From contig NZ_JAFDSS010000001.1 in NCBI RefSeq assembly GCF_017831975.1, positions 434,001 to 498,000 on the forward strand: 64,000 nt of DNA, written 5' to 3'. This DNA comes from Microbacterium terrae (lineage in GTDB: Bacteria > Actinomycetota > Actinomycetes > Actinomycetales > Microbacteriaceae). The notes below the pieces were generated by a model. That model was not told the DNA's origin. It did no database searches and saw only the letters and a list, made by a program, of their open reading frames with translations. Positions 33,579 through 42,718 of the stretch are shown piece by piece. The position numbers were made by a program, and so were the translations under genes. Every line of letters starts with the position of its first letter. Position 1 is the first letter of the stretch.

Positions 33579-34393
33579 CCACGCTCGAGGAGACAGCAAT
33601 TCGCGTCACGGGCATCGAGAAGTCCTTCACGGACCTCCACGTGCTGCGCGGCGTCGATCTCGACGTCCAGCGGGGCAGCATCTTCGCCCTGCTCGGGTCG
33701 AACGGAGCAGGCAAGACCACCCTCGTGCGCATCCTCTCGACGCTCCTGCGCGCCGACGGCGGCGGTGCGACGGTGAACGGCTTCGACGTGTCGACGGCTG
33801 CGGCCGACGTGCGGCAGTCGATCAGCCTCACCGGCCAGTTCGCCGCCGTCGACGAGGTGCTCACCGGGCGCGAGAACCTCGTGCTGGTGGCGCGCCTGCG
33901 CCACCTCCGCAACCCCGGCGCGATCGCCGACGACCTGCTGCGCCGGTTCTCGCTGACGGATGCCGGTGGCCGCAAGTCCGCCGAGTACTCCGGAGGCATG
34001 CGGCGCCGGCTCGACATCGCGATGAGCCTCATCGGAGACCCGCCGGTGGTGTTCCTCGACGAGCCCACCACCGGGCTCGACCCCGAGGCGCGCATCGAGG
34101 TGTGGGGCGCCGTGAAGCAGCTCGCGGCCTCCGGCACCACCGTGCTGCTCACCACGCAGTACCTCGACGAGGCGGAGCAGCTCGCAGACCGCATCGCGAT
34201 CCTGCACGAGGGCACGATCATCGCGAACGGCACCCTGGCGGAGCTGAAGGCCCTGCTGCCGCCGGCGAAGGTCGAGTACGTCGAGAAGCAGCCGACCCTC
34301 GAGGAGATCTTCCTCTCGCTGGTCGGCCGTCGGGCAGACCGTGCCGCCACGAGCGGCATCGACCGCGCCTCGGGCGCACAGGAGGAGTCATGA
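33575..34393 (+). CDS. ABC exporter ATPase (DrrA-type)
   Basis: A 272-residue nucleotide-binding subunit: Walker A GSNGAGKTT near residue 41, signature YSGGMRRRLDIAMSL near 135, Walker B VVFLDEPTTGLDP, and the C-terminal LEEIFLSLVGR extension of DrrA-type drug exporters. It energises export of a hydrophobic compound together with the permease encoded immediately downstream (ATGA overlaps on both sides). PadR control fits induction by the exported compound. Confidence 0.92.
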   Translation: MTTLEETAIRVTGIEKSFTDLHVLRGVDLDVQRGSIFALLGSNGAGKTTLVRILSTLLRADGGGATVNGFDVSTAAADVRQSISLTGQFAAVDEVLTGRENLVLVARLRHLRNPGAIADDLLRRFSLTDAGGRKSAEYSGGMRRRLDIAMSLIGDPPVVFLDEPTTGLDPEARIEVWGAVKQLAASGTTVLLTTQYLDEAEQLADRIAILHEGTIIANGTLAELKALLPPAKVEYVEKQPTLEEIFLSLVGRRADRAATSGIDRASGAQEES

Positions 34394-35157
34394 CCACCCA
34401 CGTCCTCGAGGACACCACCGTCCTCACCGGTCGGTCGCTGCGGCACATCATGCGCAGCCCCGACACGATCATCACCACGGCGGTCACGCCGGTGGCGCTC
34501 ATGCTGCTGTTCGTCTTCGTCTTCGGCGGGGCGATCGACATCGGCGGCTACACCGGCTCGTACATCGACTACATGCTCCCGGGCATCCTGCTGATCACGA
34601 TCGCGTCGGGCATCGCCTACACCGCGTACCGGCTGTTCCTCGATCTGCAGGGCGGCATCTTCGAGCGCTTCCAGTCCATGCCGATCGCTCGATCGAGCGT
34701 GCTCTGGGCGCATGTGCTCACCTCGCTCGTGGCGAACCTCGTGTCGCTCGCGATCGTCGTGGCGGTGGCTCTCCTGTTCGGGTTCCGCACCGGGGCAGGC
34801 ATCGGAGCGTGGCTCGCGGTGATCGGCATCCTGGTGCTGTTCACCTTGGCGCTCACGTGGCTCGCGGTGATCGCCGGACTGTCGGCCAAGACGGTCGACG
34901 GAGCGAGCGCGTTCTCGTACCCGCTCATCTTCCTGCCGTTCCTGAGCTCGGCCTTCGTGCCGACCGAGAGCATGCCGGGCCCCGTGCGCTGGTTCGCCGA
35001 GAACCAGCCGGTCACGTCCATCGTCGACAGCATCCGGGCGCTGTTCGCAGGTCAGCCGGTCGGCTCCGAGCTGTGGATCGCGCTCGCCTGGTGCGTCGGC
35101 ATCCTCGTCGTCGCGTTCGGCTTCGCCACGGCGATCTACAAGCGCCGCTTCAACTGA
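34390..35157 (+). CDS. ABC-2 type exporter permease (DrrB-type)
   Basis: A 255-residue ABC-2 permease with six membrane segments, including ALMLLFVFVFGGAI, LLITIASGIAYTAYR, and the terminal ALAWCVGILVVAFGFATAIY; GIFERFQSMPIARSSVL is the conserved coupling region. It pairs with the ATPase whose stop codon it overlaps. The operon is closed by a strong UUCG-loop terminator 16 bp downstream. Substrate unknown. Confidence 0.92.
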   Translation: MTTHVLEDTTVLTGRSLRHIMRSPDTIITTAVTPVALMLLFVFVFGGAIDIGGYTGSYIDYMLPGILLITIASGIAYTAYRLFLDLQGGIFERFQSMPIARSSVLWAHVLTSLVANLVSLAIVVAVALLFGFRTGAGIGAWLAVIGILVLFTLALTWLAVIAGLSAKTVDGASAFSYPLIFLPFLSSAFVPTESMPGPVRWFAENQPVTSIVDSIRALFAGQPVGSELWIALAWCVGILVVAFGFATAIYKRRFN

Positions 35158-35172
35158 ATGACGCGTCGCGAT

Positions 35173-35206
35173 CGAACCGGCGGGGGCTTCGGCTCCCGCC
35201 GGTTCG
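35173..35206 (+). terminator. Terminator with TTCG tetraloop
   Basis: CGAACCGGCGGG pairs with its complement and the stem continues to a C(TTCG)G loop, about 15 pairs including one G-T. Its place after the exporter operon and its unusually stable loop make it a convincing factor-independent terminator. Confidence 0.85.
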
Positions 35207-35248
35207 TCGTTCGCGGGAATACCGCGACGGCTTCGAAAGGTTGCTGAA

Positions 35249-35267
35249 TATACCCCTGAGGGGTATA
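35249..35267. promoter_or_regulatory. CsoR-type operator
   Basis: TATACCCC-TGA-GGGGTATA is a perfect 8-bp inverted repeat 49 bp before the copper ATPase start. It matches the G-tract palindromes bound by CsoR copper sensors. No csoR gene is in the window, so the regulator would act in trans. Confidence 0.8.
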
Positions 35268-35315
35268 ACGAACAGGTCAGGATGCGCCGGCTGCCGGCGC
35301 TCGAGGAGGTACCCG

Positions 35316-37424
35316 ATGTCCGGTCAGCACCCGCACCGTCCCGACCACGTCGATGTGGTCGCCGAGCACTCCGGTCATGGCAGCTACGCCGAGCACTCCG
35401 GTCATGCGGGACATGGCGGCCACGCCGGGCACTCCGGTCGTGCCGGGCATGGTGGCCACGTTGCGCAGTTCCGGCGCCTGTTCTGGGCGAACCTCGCGCT
35501 CGCCGTGCCGGTCGTCGGGTTCTCGGGCATGTTCGCGATGCTCCTGGGATATCCGCTGCCGGATGCCGCATTCGTCGCATGGATCTCGCCCGTGCTCGGC
35601 ACGGTGATGTACGTGTGGGGCGGTCGGCCATTCCTCACCGGCGCGGTCGCAGAGCTGCGGGCGCGCACGCCTGGGATGATGCTCCTCGTCGCACTCGCGA
35701 TCACGGTCGCCTTCCTCGCCTCGTGGGGTGCGACGATCGGCGTGCTGCACCATGAGCTCGAGTTCTGGTGGGAGCTCGCGCTCCTCATCGTCATCATGCT
35801 GCTCGGCCACTGGATCGAGATGCGCTCCCTCGCGCAGACCACCTCGGCGCTCGATTCGCTCGCCGCGCTGCTGCCCGATGAGGCGGAGCGGGTGATCGGC
35901 GGGCGCACCGAGGTCGTCGCGCCCGACGCGCTGCGCGTCGGCGATGTGGTGCTGGTGCGGCCCGGATCGAGCGTTGCCGCCGACGGGCGGATCGTCGACG
36001 GGCGAGCTGAGATGGACGAGTCGATGATCACCGGCGAATCGCGCTCCGTCTCGCGCGGCGTCGGCGAGACGGTCGTCGCGGGAACCGTCGCCACGGACTC
36101 CGCGCTGCGTGTCGAAGTGACCGCCACCGGCGACGACACGGCGCTCGCCGGCATCCGTCGCCTGGTCGAACAGGCGCAGACCTCGACCAGTCGCGCGCAG
36201 CGCCTGGCCGACCGCGCGGCCGGCTGGCTGTTCTGGTTCGCGCTGGGGGCCGCGGTCGTCACCGCCGTCGCCTGGACGCTCGTCGGCAGCCCCGACGACG
36301 CGGTCGTGCGTACGATCACCGTGCTCGCGATAGCCTGCCCGCACGCGCTCGGGCTCGCGATCCCCCTGGTCGTTTCGATCGCGACGGAGCGGGCCGCCCG
36401 TGCCGGGATCCTCGTCAAGGACCGCCTCGCCCTGGAGCGCATGCGCACCGTCGATGCCGTGCTCTTCGACAAGACCGGCACGCTCACCCGCGGGGAGCCG
36501 TCGGTGACCTCGGTGGTCGGTGCGGGCGCGATGTCCGGGCCCGACGCGCTCGCGCTCGCCGCGGCGGCGGAGGCCGACAGCGAGCATCCGCTCGCCCGAG
36601 CGATCGTGAGAGCGGCGCGGGAGCGTGCGCTCGCAGTCTCCGACGCGACCGGATTCACCTCGTCGCCGGCCGTGGGCGTGAGCGCGCGGGTCGACGGCGT
36701 CGAGGTCCGCGTAGGTGGACCGCGCATGCTCGCCGAGGCCGGACTCACCGAGATCGAGCATGCCGAGGCCTGGCACGATCGCGGTTCGATCGTGCTGCAC
36801 GTCGTGCGCGACGGCGCGGTCGTCGGCGCGGTCGAACTGGCCGACGATGTGCGCGCCGAGTCGGGCGAGACTGTCGCCGCTCTGAGGGGGCGCGGCGTCG
36901 AAGTGGTGATGATCACGGGCGATGCCGCACCCGTCGCCCGGTCGGTCGCCGCGACGCTCGGCATCGAGCGCGTGTTCGCGGCGGTGCGTCCTGAGGACAA
37001 GGCGGCGAAGGTCGCCGAGCTGCAGGCCGAGGGGCGGACGGTCGCCATGGTGGGCGACGGAGTGAACGACGCCCCGGCGCTCGCCCAGGCCGATGTCGGC
37101 ATCGCGATCGGAGCCGGCACCGACGTCGCGATCGCCTCGGCCGGGGTGGTGCTCGCCAGCTCCGACCCTCGATCGGTCGTGTCCGCGATCACGCTCTCGC
37201 AGGCCGGATACCGCAAGATGCAGCAGAACCTGTGGTGGGCTGCGGGCTACAACCTGCTGGCGGTGCCGCTCGCGGCGGGCGTCCTCGCGCCGATCGGCTT
37301 CGTGCTGCCGATGTCGGTCGGGGCGATCCTGATGTCGGTGTCGACGGTCGTGGTGGCGCTCAACGCTCAGCTGCTGCGCCGGCTCGACCTGCGCCCCGAC
37401 GCGGTGGTGCCGCTGCGCGCGTAG
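35316..37424 (+). CDS. copB: P1B-3-type copper/silver-exporting ATPase (CopB-like)
   Basis: A 702-residue heavy-metal ATPase. A histidine/glycine-rich tail (HSGHAGHGGHAGHSG, residues about 18-48) replaces the usual Cys-type metal-binding domains. Membrane motif CPH in IACPHALGLAIP, phosphorylation site DKTGTLT, the HP motif in SEHPLARAI and GDGVNDAPALAQADVGIA are all present. CPH and the His-rich tail mark the P1B-3 subgroup, which exports Cu(II)/Cu(I) or Ag(I). GGAGGT precedes ATG 35316 and a CsoR-type operator lies upstream, consistent with copper induction. Confidence 0.92.
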   Translation: MSGQHPHRPDHVDVVAEHSGHGSYAEHSGHAGHGGHAGHSGRAGHGGHVAQFRRLFWANLALAVPVVGFSGMFAMLLGYPLPDAAFVAWISPVLGTVMYVWGGRPFLTGAVAELRARTPGMMLLVALAITVAFLASWGATIGVLHHELEFWWELALLIVIMLLGHWIEMRSLAQTTSALDSLAALLPDEAERVIGGRTEVVAPDALRVGDVVLVRPGSSVAADGRIVDGRAEMDESMITGESRSVSRGVGETVVAGTVATDSALRVEVTATGDDTALAGIRRLVEQAQTSTSRAQRLADRAAGWLFWFALGAAVVTAVAWTLVGSPDDAVVRTITVLAIACPHALGLAIPLVVSIATERAARAGILVKDRLALERMRTVDAVLFDKTGTLTRGEPSVTSVVGAGAMSGPDALALAAAAEADSEHPLARAIVRAARERALAVSDATGFTSSPAVGVSARVDGVEVRVGGPRMLAEAGLTEIEHAEAWHDRGSIVLHVVRDGAVVGAVELADDVRAESGETVAALRGRGVEVVMITGDAAPVARSVAATLGIERVFAAVRPEDKAAKVAELQAEGRTVAMVGDGVNDAPALAQADVGIAIGAGTDVAIASAGVVLASSDPRSVVSAITLSQAGYRKMQQNLWWAAGYNLLAVPLAAGVLAPIGFVLPMSVGAILMSVSTVVVALNAQLLRRLDLRPDAVVPLRA

Positions 37425-37450
37425 GGGCGGGTGCGGGGGAGCCGTGAAGG

Positions 37451-38638
37451 TCAGGCCGAGACCAGAGCGGTGAGCGTCTCGGGGGAGAGGGCGTGCTCGA
37501 TGGCGAGCATGCTCGCCCCGAGCACGGCGGCGTTCTGCGCGGCGGCCGACTGGACGATCGCGAGGTGCTCGGTGGCGAGCGGGATCGAGCGGGTGTAGAC
37601 GACCTCGCGCACGCCGGCGATGAGATGCTCGCCGACGCGTGCCATCGATCCGCCGATGGCGATCACCGACGGGTTCACCAGGCTCACGCAGGTGGTGAGC
37701 ACCTCGCCGATGTCTCGGCCCGCCTGGCGCACCGCCTGGATCGCGTCGATGTTGCCGCGCTTGACCAGATCGACGACGTCGTTGCCGCTCTCTGCGGGCA
37801 CCCCCTGCGCGCGCAGCGCACGTGCGATCGCGGGACCGGATGCGAGCGCCTCGAGGCACCCCTTGTTCCCGCAGTGGCACGGCACGCCGGCGCCGCGCGC
37901 GACCTGCACGTGCCCGATGTCGCCCGCGATGCCCTGCGCGCCGCGCTGGAGCGAGCCGCCCGAGATCACGCCGGCGCCGATGCCGGTGGCGACCTTGACG
38001 AACATGAGGTGCTCGACACCCGGCCAGGCGACCGCGCGCTCGCCGAGCGCCATGATGTTCACGTCGTTGTCGACGAGCACCGGCACATCGAGGTGCTGGC
38101 GCACCCAGCCGGGCACGTCGAAACGGTCCCACCCGGGCATGATCGGCGGATTGACCGGCTGCCCGGTGGAGTGCTCGACCGGGCCCGGGATGCCCATGCC
38201 GATCGCCGCGAGATCGCTCGCGGGGCGCCCGAGTCGTTCGAGCAGTTCCGCAGCGTGCTCGAGGAGCCAGGTCAGCACCGGGACCGGGCCGAGCGAGATG
38301 TCGAGCGGCTCGCTGTGCTCGGCGATGACCGAGCCGGCGAGGTCGGTGACAGCGAGTGTGGCGTGGGAGGCGCCGAGGTCTGCGGCGAGCACGAGACGCG
38401 CGCTCGGATTGAGCGCGAACTGCGACGGCGGGCGGCCACCGGTCGAGACGGTCTCGGCGATCGGGGTGATGAGACCCAGACGCATGAGCTCGTCGACCCG
38501 CGCGGCGATCGTCGAGCGTGCGAGCCCGGTGGATTTCGCCAGCTCGGCGCGGGTGCGGGGGACCCCGTCGCGCAGGAGCTGGAACAGCTGACTCACACCC
38601 GACACGTTGATCGTCGGATCCATGCTCATAGATGCCAC
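37451..38638 (-). CDS. ROK-family transcriptional regulator
   Basis: A 395-residue NagC/XylR-type protein: N-terminal winged helix (RAELAKSTGLARSTIAARV), then the ROK actin-like fold with GADLGAS-like ATP region and the zinc-binding CHCGNKGCLEALASGPA motif near residue 260. Start could be GTG 38638 or the ATGs at 38629 and 38623; a TAGACT hexamer close upstream suggests leaderless expression. It lies beside a ribose-type ABC transporter and is the natural candidate to repress it and the divergent binding protein gene. Ligand unknown. Confidence 0.9.
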   Translation of the reverse strand: MASMSMDPTINVSGVSQLFQLLRDGVPRTRAELAKSTGLARSTIAARVDELMRLGLITPIAETVSTGGRPPSQFALNPSARLVLAADLGASHATLAVTDLAGSVIAEHSEPLDISLGPVPVLTWLLEHAAELLERLGRPASDLAAIGMGIPGPVEHSTGQPVNPPIMPGWDRFDVPGWVRQHLDVPVLVDNDVNIMALGERAVAWPGVEHLMFVKVATGIGAGVISGGSLQRGAQGIAGDIGHVQVARGAGVPCHCGNKGCLEALASGPAIARALRAQGVPAESGNDVVDLVKRGNIDAIQAVRQAGRDIGEVLTTCVSLVNPSVIAIGGSMARVGEHLIAGVREVVYTRSIPLATEHLAIVQSAAAQNAAVLGASMLAIEHALSPETLTALVSA

Positions 38639-38753
38639 ATTTCAGTCTAACTTCGGGGGGCGGGGCACCGAAGTGCCCCGACTTCTGCCGGAACTGCGTG
38701 ACCCGGTCGCGAACGACCGTCATTAGTCGGTCGTGGCCGGGTCACGGCATCCG

Positions 38754-39815
38754 TCACGAAGATCGGCCGGTGGGCTTCGCGAAACGCTGCTGCAGCAGGA
38801 CGGCGACCACGATGATGACGCCCTTGGCGACGGCCTGCACCGACGAGGTGAGGTTGTTCTGCACGAAGACGTTGGTGAGGGTGGCGAAGATGAGCACGCC
38901 GAAGACGGTGCCGGTGATCGTGCCGCGGCCGCCCACGAGCAGCGTGCCGCCGACGACGACCGCGGCGATGGCGTCGAGTTCGTAGAGCTGACCGTGCGTC
39001 GACGTGCCGGCGGTCGTGCGTCCGAGGATCATCACCGCGGCGATTCCCGCGCAGAGTCCGAGGATCGCGTAGAGCCACATGGTGTGGCGCTGCACGTTGA
39101 TGCCGGCGAGGCGGGCGGCCTCGCGGTTGCCGCCGATCGCGACCGTGCGTCGGCCGAACGTGGTGCGGTTGAGGAGCACCCATCCGAGTGCGGCCACGAT
39201 CGCGAAGATCCAGATGAGCATGTCGACGCCGATGATGTCGAGGTTCATGAACTCGATGAAGTCGCGGCTGCCCACCTGGAGGGTGCGGCGTTCGGCGAGG
39301 ATCTCGGCGAGGCCGCGGGCCGCGACGAGCATTGCGAGCGTCGCCATGAACGCGACGACCTTGCCGTAGGCGATCACGACGCCGTTGATGAGTCCGGCCG
39401 CGAGGCCGACGAGGAGCGCCATCACGACCATCACGATCCAGTGCAGCTGGTCGGAGAGGTCCTGGATCGCCGCGAGGGTGGCGACGACCGAGGCGAGACC
39501 CATCACCGAGCCCACCGACAGGTCGATGCCGCCGGCGATGATGACCAGCGTCATGCCGATCGAGATCACGCCGATGATCGAGGCCTGTCGGAGGATCGTG
39601 AGGATGTTGCTGACGCTCAGGAACGTGTCGGGTGCGGTCAGCGCGCCGACGATCACGAGCACCAGCAGGGCGACGACGAGGCCGAGGTTTCGACCCACCG
39701 AGCCGGACAGCACGCGCTGGATGCCGCTCTTGCCGTCGGGACTTGTGCCCGACGGGGGCGGTGTCTCGGCTGCGGAGGGGACGACTGCGGCCCCGGGGGT
39801 GGTCTGCTCGCTCAC
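38754..39815 (-). CDS. Sugar ABC transporter permease (RbsC type)
   Basis: A 353-residue permease with about eight to ten membrane segments and the family signatures GGIDLSVGSVMGLASV, ATLAMLVAARGLA, and GGTLLVGGRGTITGTVFGVLI. Starts at GTG 39815, overlapping the ATPase stop (GTGA). Imports a monosaccharide or polyol together with the double-domain ATPase and the lipoprotein encoded on the other strand. First 35 residues are a polar cytoplasmic tail. Confidence 0.93.
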   Translation of the reverse strand: MSEQTTPGAAVVPSAAETPPPSGTSPDGKSGIQRVLSGSVGRNLGLVVALLVLVIVGALTAPDTFLSVSNILTILRQASIIGVISIGMTLVIIAGGIDLSVGSVMGLASVVATLAAIQDLSDQLHWIVMVVMALLVGLAAGLINGVVIAYGKVVAFMATLAMLVAARGLAEILAERRTLQVGSRDFIEFMNLDIIGVDMLIWIFAIVAALGWVLLNRTTFGRRTVAIGGNREAARLAGINVQRHTMWLYAILGLCAGIAAVMILGRTTAGTSTHGQLYELDAIAAVVVGGTLLVGGRGTITGTVFGVLIFATLTNVFVQNNLTSSVQAVAKGVIIVVAVLLQQRFAKPTGRSS

Positions 39816-41332
39816 GCGGCGGTTCCTTTCATGACGAGGTCGAGCACTCCGTGCTCGTCTATCTGTGATGCGGGGAGGGTGTCGAGCACGCGGCCGTCGG
39901 CGATCACCATGACGGTGTCGGCCAGGCCGAGCACCTCCTCGATCTCGCTGGAGACGATCACCACCGCGTTCCCGGCGGCGGAGAGGCGCCTGATGAGGGC
40001 GTAGATCTCGGCGCGCGCACCCACGTCGACGCCGCGGGTGGGCTCGTCGAGGAGCAGCACCTGGGTGCCGTGCACGAGCCAGCGGGCGAGGAGGATCTTC
40101 TGCTGGTTGCCGCCGGAGAGGGTGATCGCGGCGCGGTCGGGATCGGCGGGTCGCAGTTCGAGGGCTTCGATCTGCTCGCGTGCGACGCGCCGCTCCTCCT
40201 TCTCGCGGAGGAACCCGCCGCGCGCGAACCGGCCCATCGACGACAGGGTCACGTTGATGAAGATCGGCTCGTCGAGCACGAGGCCCTGGCTCTTGCGCTC
40301 TTCGGGCGAGAGGCCGATGCCGGCGTCGACGGCGGCGACGACCGAGCCGCGGCGGAGCTTCCTGCCGTTGACGCGCACGGCTCCGGCGGTGGCGCGGCGT
40401 GCACCGTACACGGTCTCGAGGATCTCGGAGCGGCCCGAGCCGACGAGTCCCGCGAGCCCGACGATCTCGCCGGCGCGCACCGAGAACGACACTCCCTCGA
40501 AGACCCCGTCGAGTGCCAGGTCCTCCACTTCGAGGACGACGGGTGCGTCAGCGGGCAGCGCGACCGGTGCGGGGAAGACGTTGGCGACCTCGCGGCCGGT
40601 CATGAGCCGGATGAGCTCGCTCGTCGGCGTCTCGGAGACCGGCAGGCCCACGGCGGTGGTGCGGCCGTCCTTGAGCACGGTGATGCGATCGCCGATCTGT
40701 CGGATCTCCTCGAGGCGGTGCGTGATGTACACGACGGCGATCCCGGCCGAGGTGAGTTCGCGCACGACGTGGAAGAGGTTCTTCACCTCTTCGCTGTCGA
40801 GCACGGCCGACGGCTCGTCCATGATGATGAGCTTGATGTCGTGCGAGAGGGCGCGCGCCATGCTGACGATCTGCTTGTTCGCCGCGCTCAGCTGGCCGAC
40901 CTCGGTGTGCGGCGACAGGCCGGAGTGGCCGAGCCTGCGCAGCAGCTCGCGGGTCTGCCGTGCCGCCTCGGAGCGGCGGGTGAATCCGCCGCGGGCCAGC
41001 TCGTGGCCCAGGAAGATGTTCTCGGCGATGGTGAGCCCGTCGACGACGTCGAGTTCCTGGTACATCGTCGCGATCCCCAGCTCGATCGCCGACTCGGGGT
41101 TCGGGATCTCGACCGTTTCACCGACCCAGGTGATCTCGCCCTCGTCGGGGCGGTGGACGCCGGCGAGCGTCTTGATGAGGGTCGACTTGCCGGCGCCGTT
41201 CTGACCGAGCACGCAGTGCACCTCGCCCGGGAGGACCTCGAGGTCGACTCCGCGCAGTGCCTGGACGCCGGCGAAAGCCTTCTTCACGCCTCGTACGTGG
41301 AGTAATGCCGATTCATGGTCAACTTTGATCAC
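39812..41332 (-). CDS. Sugar ABC transporter ATPase with two nucleotide-binding domains (RbsA/MglA type)
   Basis: About 506 residues with two ABC domains: N-terminal Walker A GQNGAGKSTLIKTLAG and LSAANKQIVSMARAL, C-terminal GLVGSGRSEI and LSGGNQQKILLARWL with LLLDEPTRGVDVGA. As usual for the CUT2 group the C-terminal Walker A is degenerate (GLVGSGRSE), so only the first site is fully catalytic. GTG 41332 is chosen because TTATGT lies just upstream as a -10 for leaderless transcription; GTG 41359 is an alternative. Energises the ribose-type importer. Confidence 0.92.
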   Translation of the reverse strand: MIKVDHESALLHVRGVKKAFAGVQALRGVDLEVLPGEVHCVLGQNGAGKSTLIKTLAGVHRPDEGEITWVGETVEIPNPESAIELGIATMYQELDVVDGLTIAENIFLGHELARGGFTRRSEAARQTRELLRRLGHSGLSPHTEVGQLSAANKQIVSMARALSHDIKLIIMDEPSAVLDSEEVKNLFHVVRELTSAGIAVVYITHRLEEIRQIGDRITVLKDGRTTAVGLPVSETPTSELIRLMTGREVANVFPAPVALPADAPVVLEVEDLALDGVFEGVSFSVRAGEIVGLAGLVGSGRSEILETVYGARRATAGAVRVNGRKLRRGSVVAAVDAGIGLSPEERKSQGLVLDEPIFINVTLSSMGRFARGGFLREKEERRVAREQIEALELRPADPDRAAITLSGGNQQKILLARWLVHGTQVLLLDEPTRGVDVGARAEIYALIRRLSAAGNAVVIVSSEIEEVLGLADTVMVIADGRVLDTLPASQIDEHGVLDLVMKGTAA

Positions 41333-41599
41333 TCTCTGAACATAACACGACTGGACCACGGTTGCCGAGTACTTGTTTTTGATCGACAGCGGAGGAGGCC
41401 GCCTCTGGTGTGCAGCACGTGGGCGTGTACTTCCGCCGGAATGCAGGGTTCCAGGGACTTCTGACGGTTAGAAAACAAAAGCTGACTTATTCGTGATCAC
41501 TTCTGCTACGGTGGTCCCGTCAGCGTGGACACCTCGAGTGCGGGCAGCTCCCTCTCAAGCGTCACGCTGTGTAGCTGCATCACATTTCAAGGAGGAAGA

Positions 41600-42646
41600 A
41601 TGCGCTCACACCTGAAGGCGCGCACCAGACTGGTCCTCACGGGCACGGCAGTCGTCGCAGCGATCGGCCTGCTCGCAGGCTGCACCGGCGGCGGGGCCGA
41701 GGAGGAGAACGTCACCGACCAGGGCACCACCACCGAGGAGAACGCGGAGTCGGGCGACACCGTCGTCATCGGGTTCTCGGGACCGGCCGCCGACCACGGC
41801 TGGCTCGGCGCCATCAACTCGGGGGCGCAGGCCGCTGCCGACAGCTTCGACGACGTCGACCTGCGGGTCGCGGAGGGCACGAACGACCCGATCGCGCAGA
41901 TCGCGGCGGTCGAGACCTTCGTCAACGACGGCGTCGACGCGATCGTGCTGCTGCCGACCGACGGCGCAGCGCTCACCGAGGCCGCGATCGCGGCGATGGA
42001 GGCCGGTGTGCCGGTCATCAACGTCGACCGCGAGTTCTCGAGCCCGTTCGCGGCACGTGCCACGATCCTCGGTGACAACTACGGCATGGGTGTCTCCGCG
42101 GGCACGTACATCTGCGAGCAGCTCGGCGACAACCCCGACGCCATCGTCGCGGAGATCGCGGGCATCGACTCGCTGCCGCTCACCCAGGATCGCTCGGCGG
42201 GCTTCGCCGACGCGCTCGAGGACTGCGGTCTCGAGGTCTCGGCCCGTGTGGCCGCGGACTTCACCGTTGCGGGCGGTGAGGCTGCGGCCTCGCAGCTGCT
42301 CTCGGCGAACCCGCAGATCGACGCACTGTGGAACCACGACGACGACCAGGGCATCGGCGTCCTCGCGGCGATCGACTCCGCCGGCCGCGACGAGTTCTTC
42401 ATGATGGGCGGCGCGGGCAGCAAGAGCGCGATGGAGGCCATCCAGGCCGACGACACCGTGCTGAAGGCGACCGTCATCTACCCGTCGACGCAGGCCGCCG
42501 ACGGTGTGGCGCTGGCCCGCCTGATCGCTCAGGGCAAGACCATGAGCGACCTCATCACGCCCAGCGTGCCGAACCGCATCGTGCTCGACGCACCCGTCGT
42601 CACCAAGGACAACGTCGAGGAATACATCGACCTCGCCTTCGAGTAA
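41600..42646 (+). CDS. Sugar-binding lipoprotein of the ribose-type importer
   Basis: A 348-residue CUT2 solute-binding protein. The lipobox LAGC (Cys28) follows a hydrophobic signal segment, then an acidic linker and the periplasmic-binding fold (GFSGPAADHGWLGAINSGAQ, DGVDAIVLLPTD, VPVINVDREF). AAGGAGG precedes ATG 41600. It is divergent from the ATPase-permease pair across 267 bp, which contains an AT-rich stretch (AGAAAACAAAAGCTGA) that could be a ROK binding site. The catabolic genes follow behind a strong hairpin. Confidence 0.92.
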   Translation: MRSHLKARTRLVLTGTAVVAAIGLLAGCTGGGAEEENVTDQGTTTEENAESGDTVVIGFSGPAADHGWLGAINSGAQAAADSFDDVDLRVAEGTNDPIAQIAAVETFVNDGVDAIVLLPTDGAALTEAAIAAMEAGVPVINVDREFSSPFAARATILGDNYGMGVSAGTYICEQLGDNPDAIVAEIAGIDSLPLTQDRSAGFADALEDCGLEVSARVAADFTVAGGEAAASQLLSANPQIDALWNHDDDQGIGVLAAIDSAGRDEFFMMGGAGSKSAMEAIQADDTVLKATVIYPSTQAADGVALARLIAQGKTMSDLITPSVPNRIVLDAPVVTKDNVEEYIDLAFE

Positions 42647-42657
42647 ACCGACGACAC

Positions 42658-42692
42658 CGTGGGGCGCGCGCCGTCGCGGCGCGCGCCCCACG
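42658..42692 (+). terminator. Attenuating hairpin between binding-protein and dehydrogenase genes
   Basis: A perfect 15-bp G+C stem (42658-42672 with 42678-42692) with loop GTCGC begins 12 bp after the lipoprotein stop. It lacks a T run and the next gene starts 27 bp later, so it may stabilise the binding-protein mRNA and lower downstream expression rather than end the operon. Confidence 0.8.
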
Positions 42693-42718
42693 CCACACCT
42701 CCGAGAGAGGAGAGCGCG

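Noticed and set aside
35277..38723. An 1,148-codon minus-strand frame across the copper ATPase and ROK genes
   Set aside because: Its translation is arginine/aspartate/histidine-rich shadow sequence and it covers two well-supported genes in other frames.
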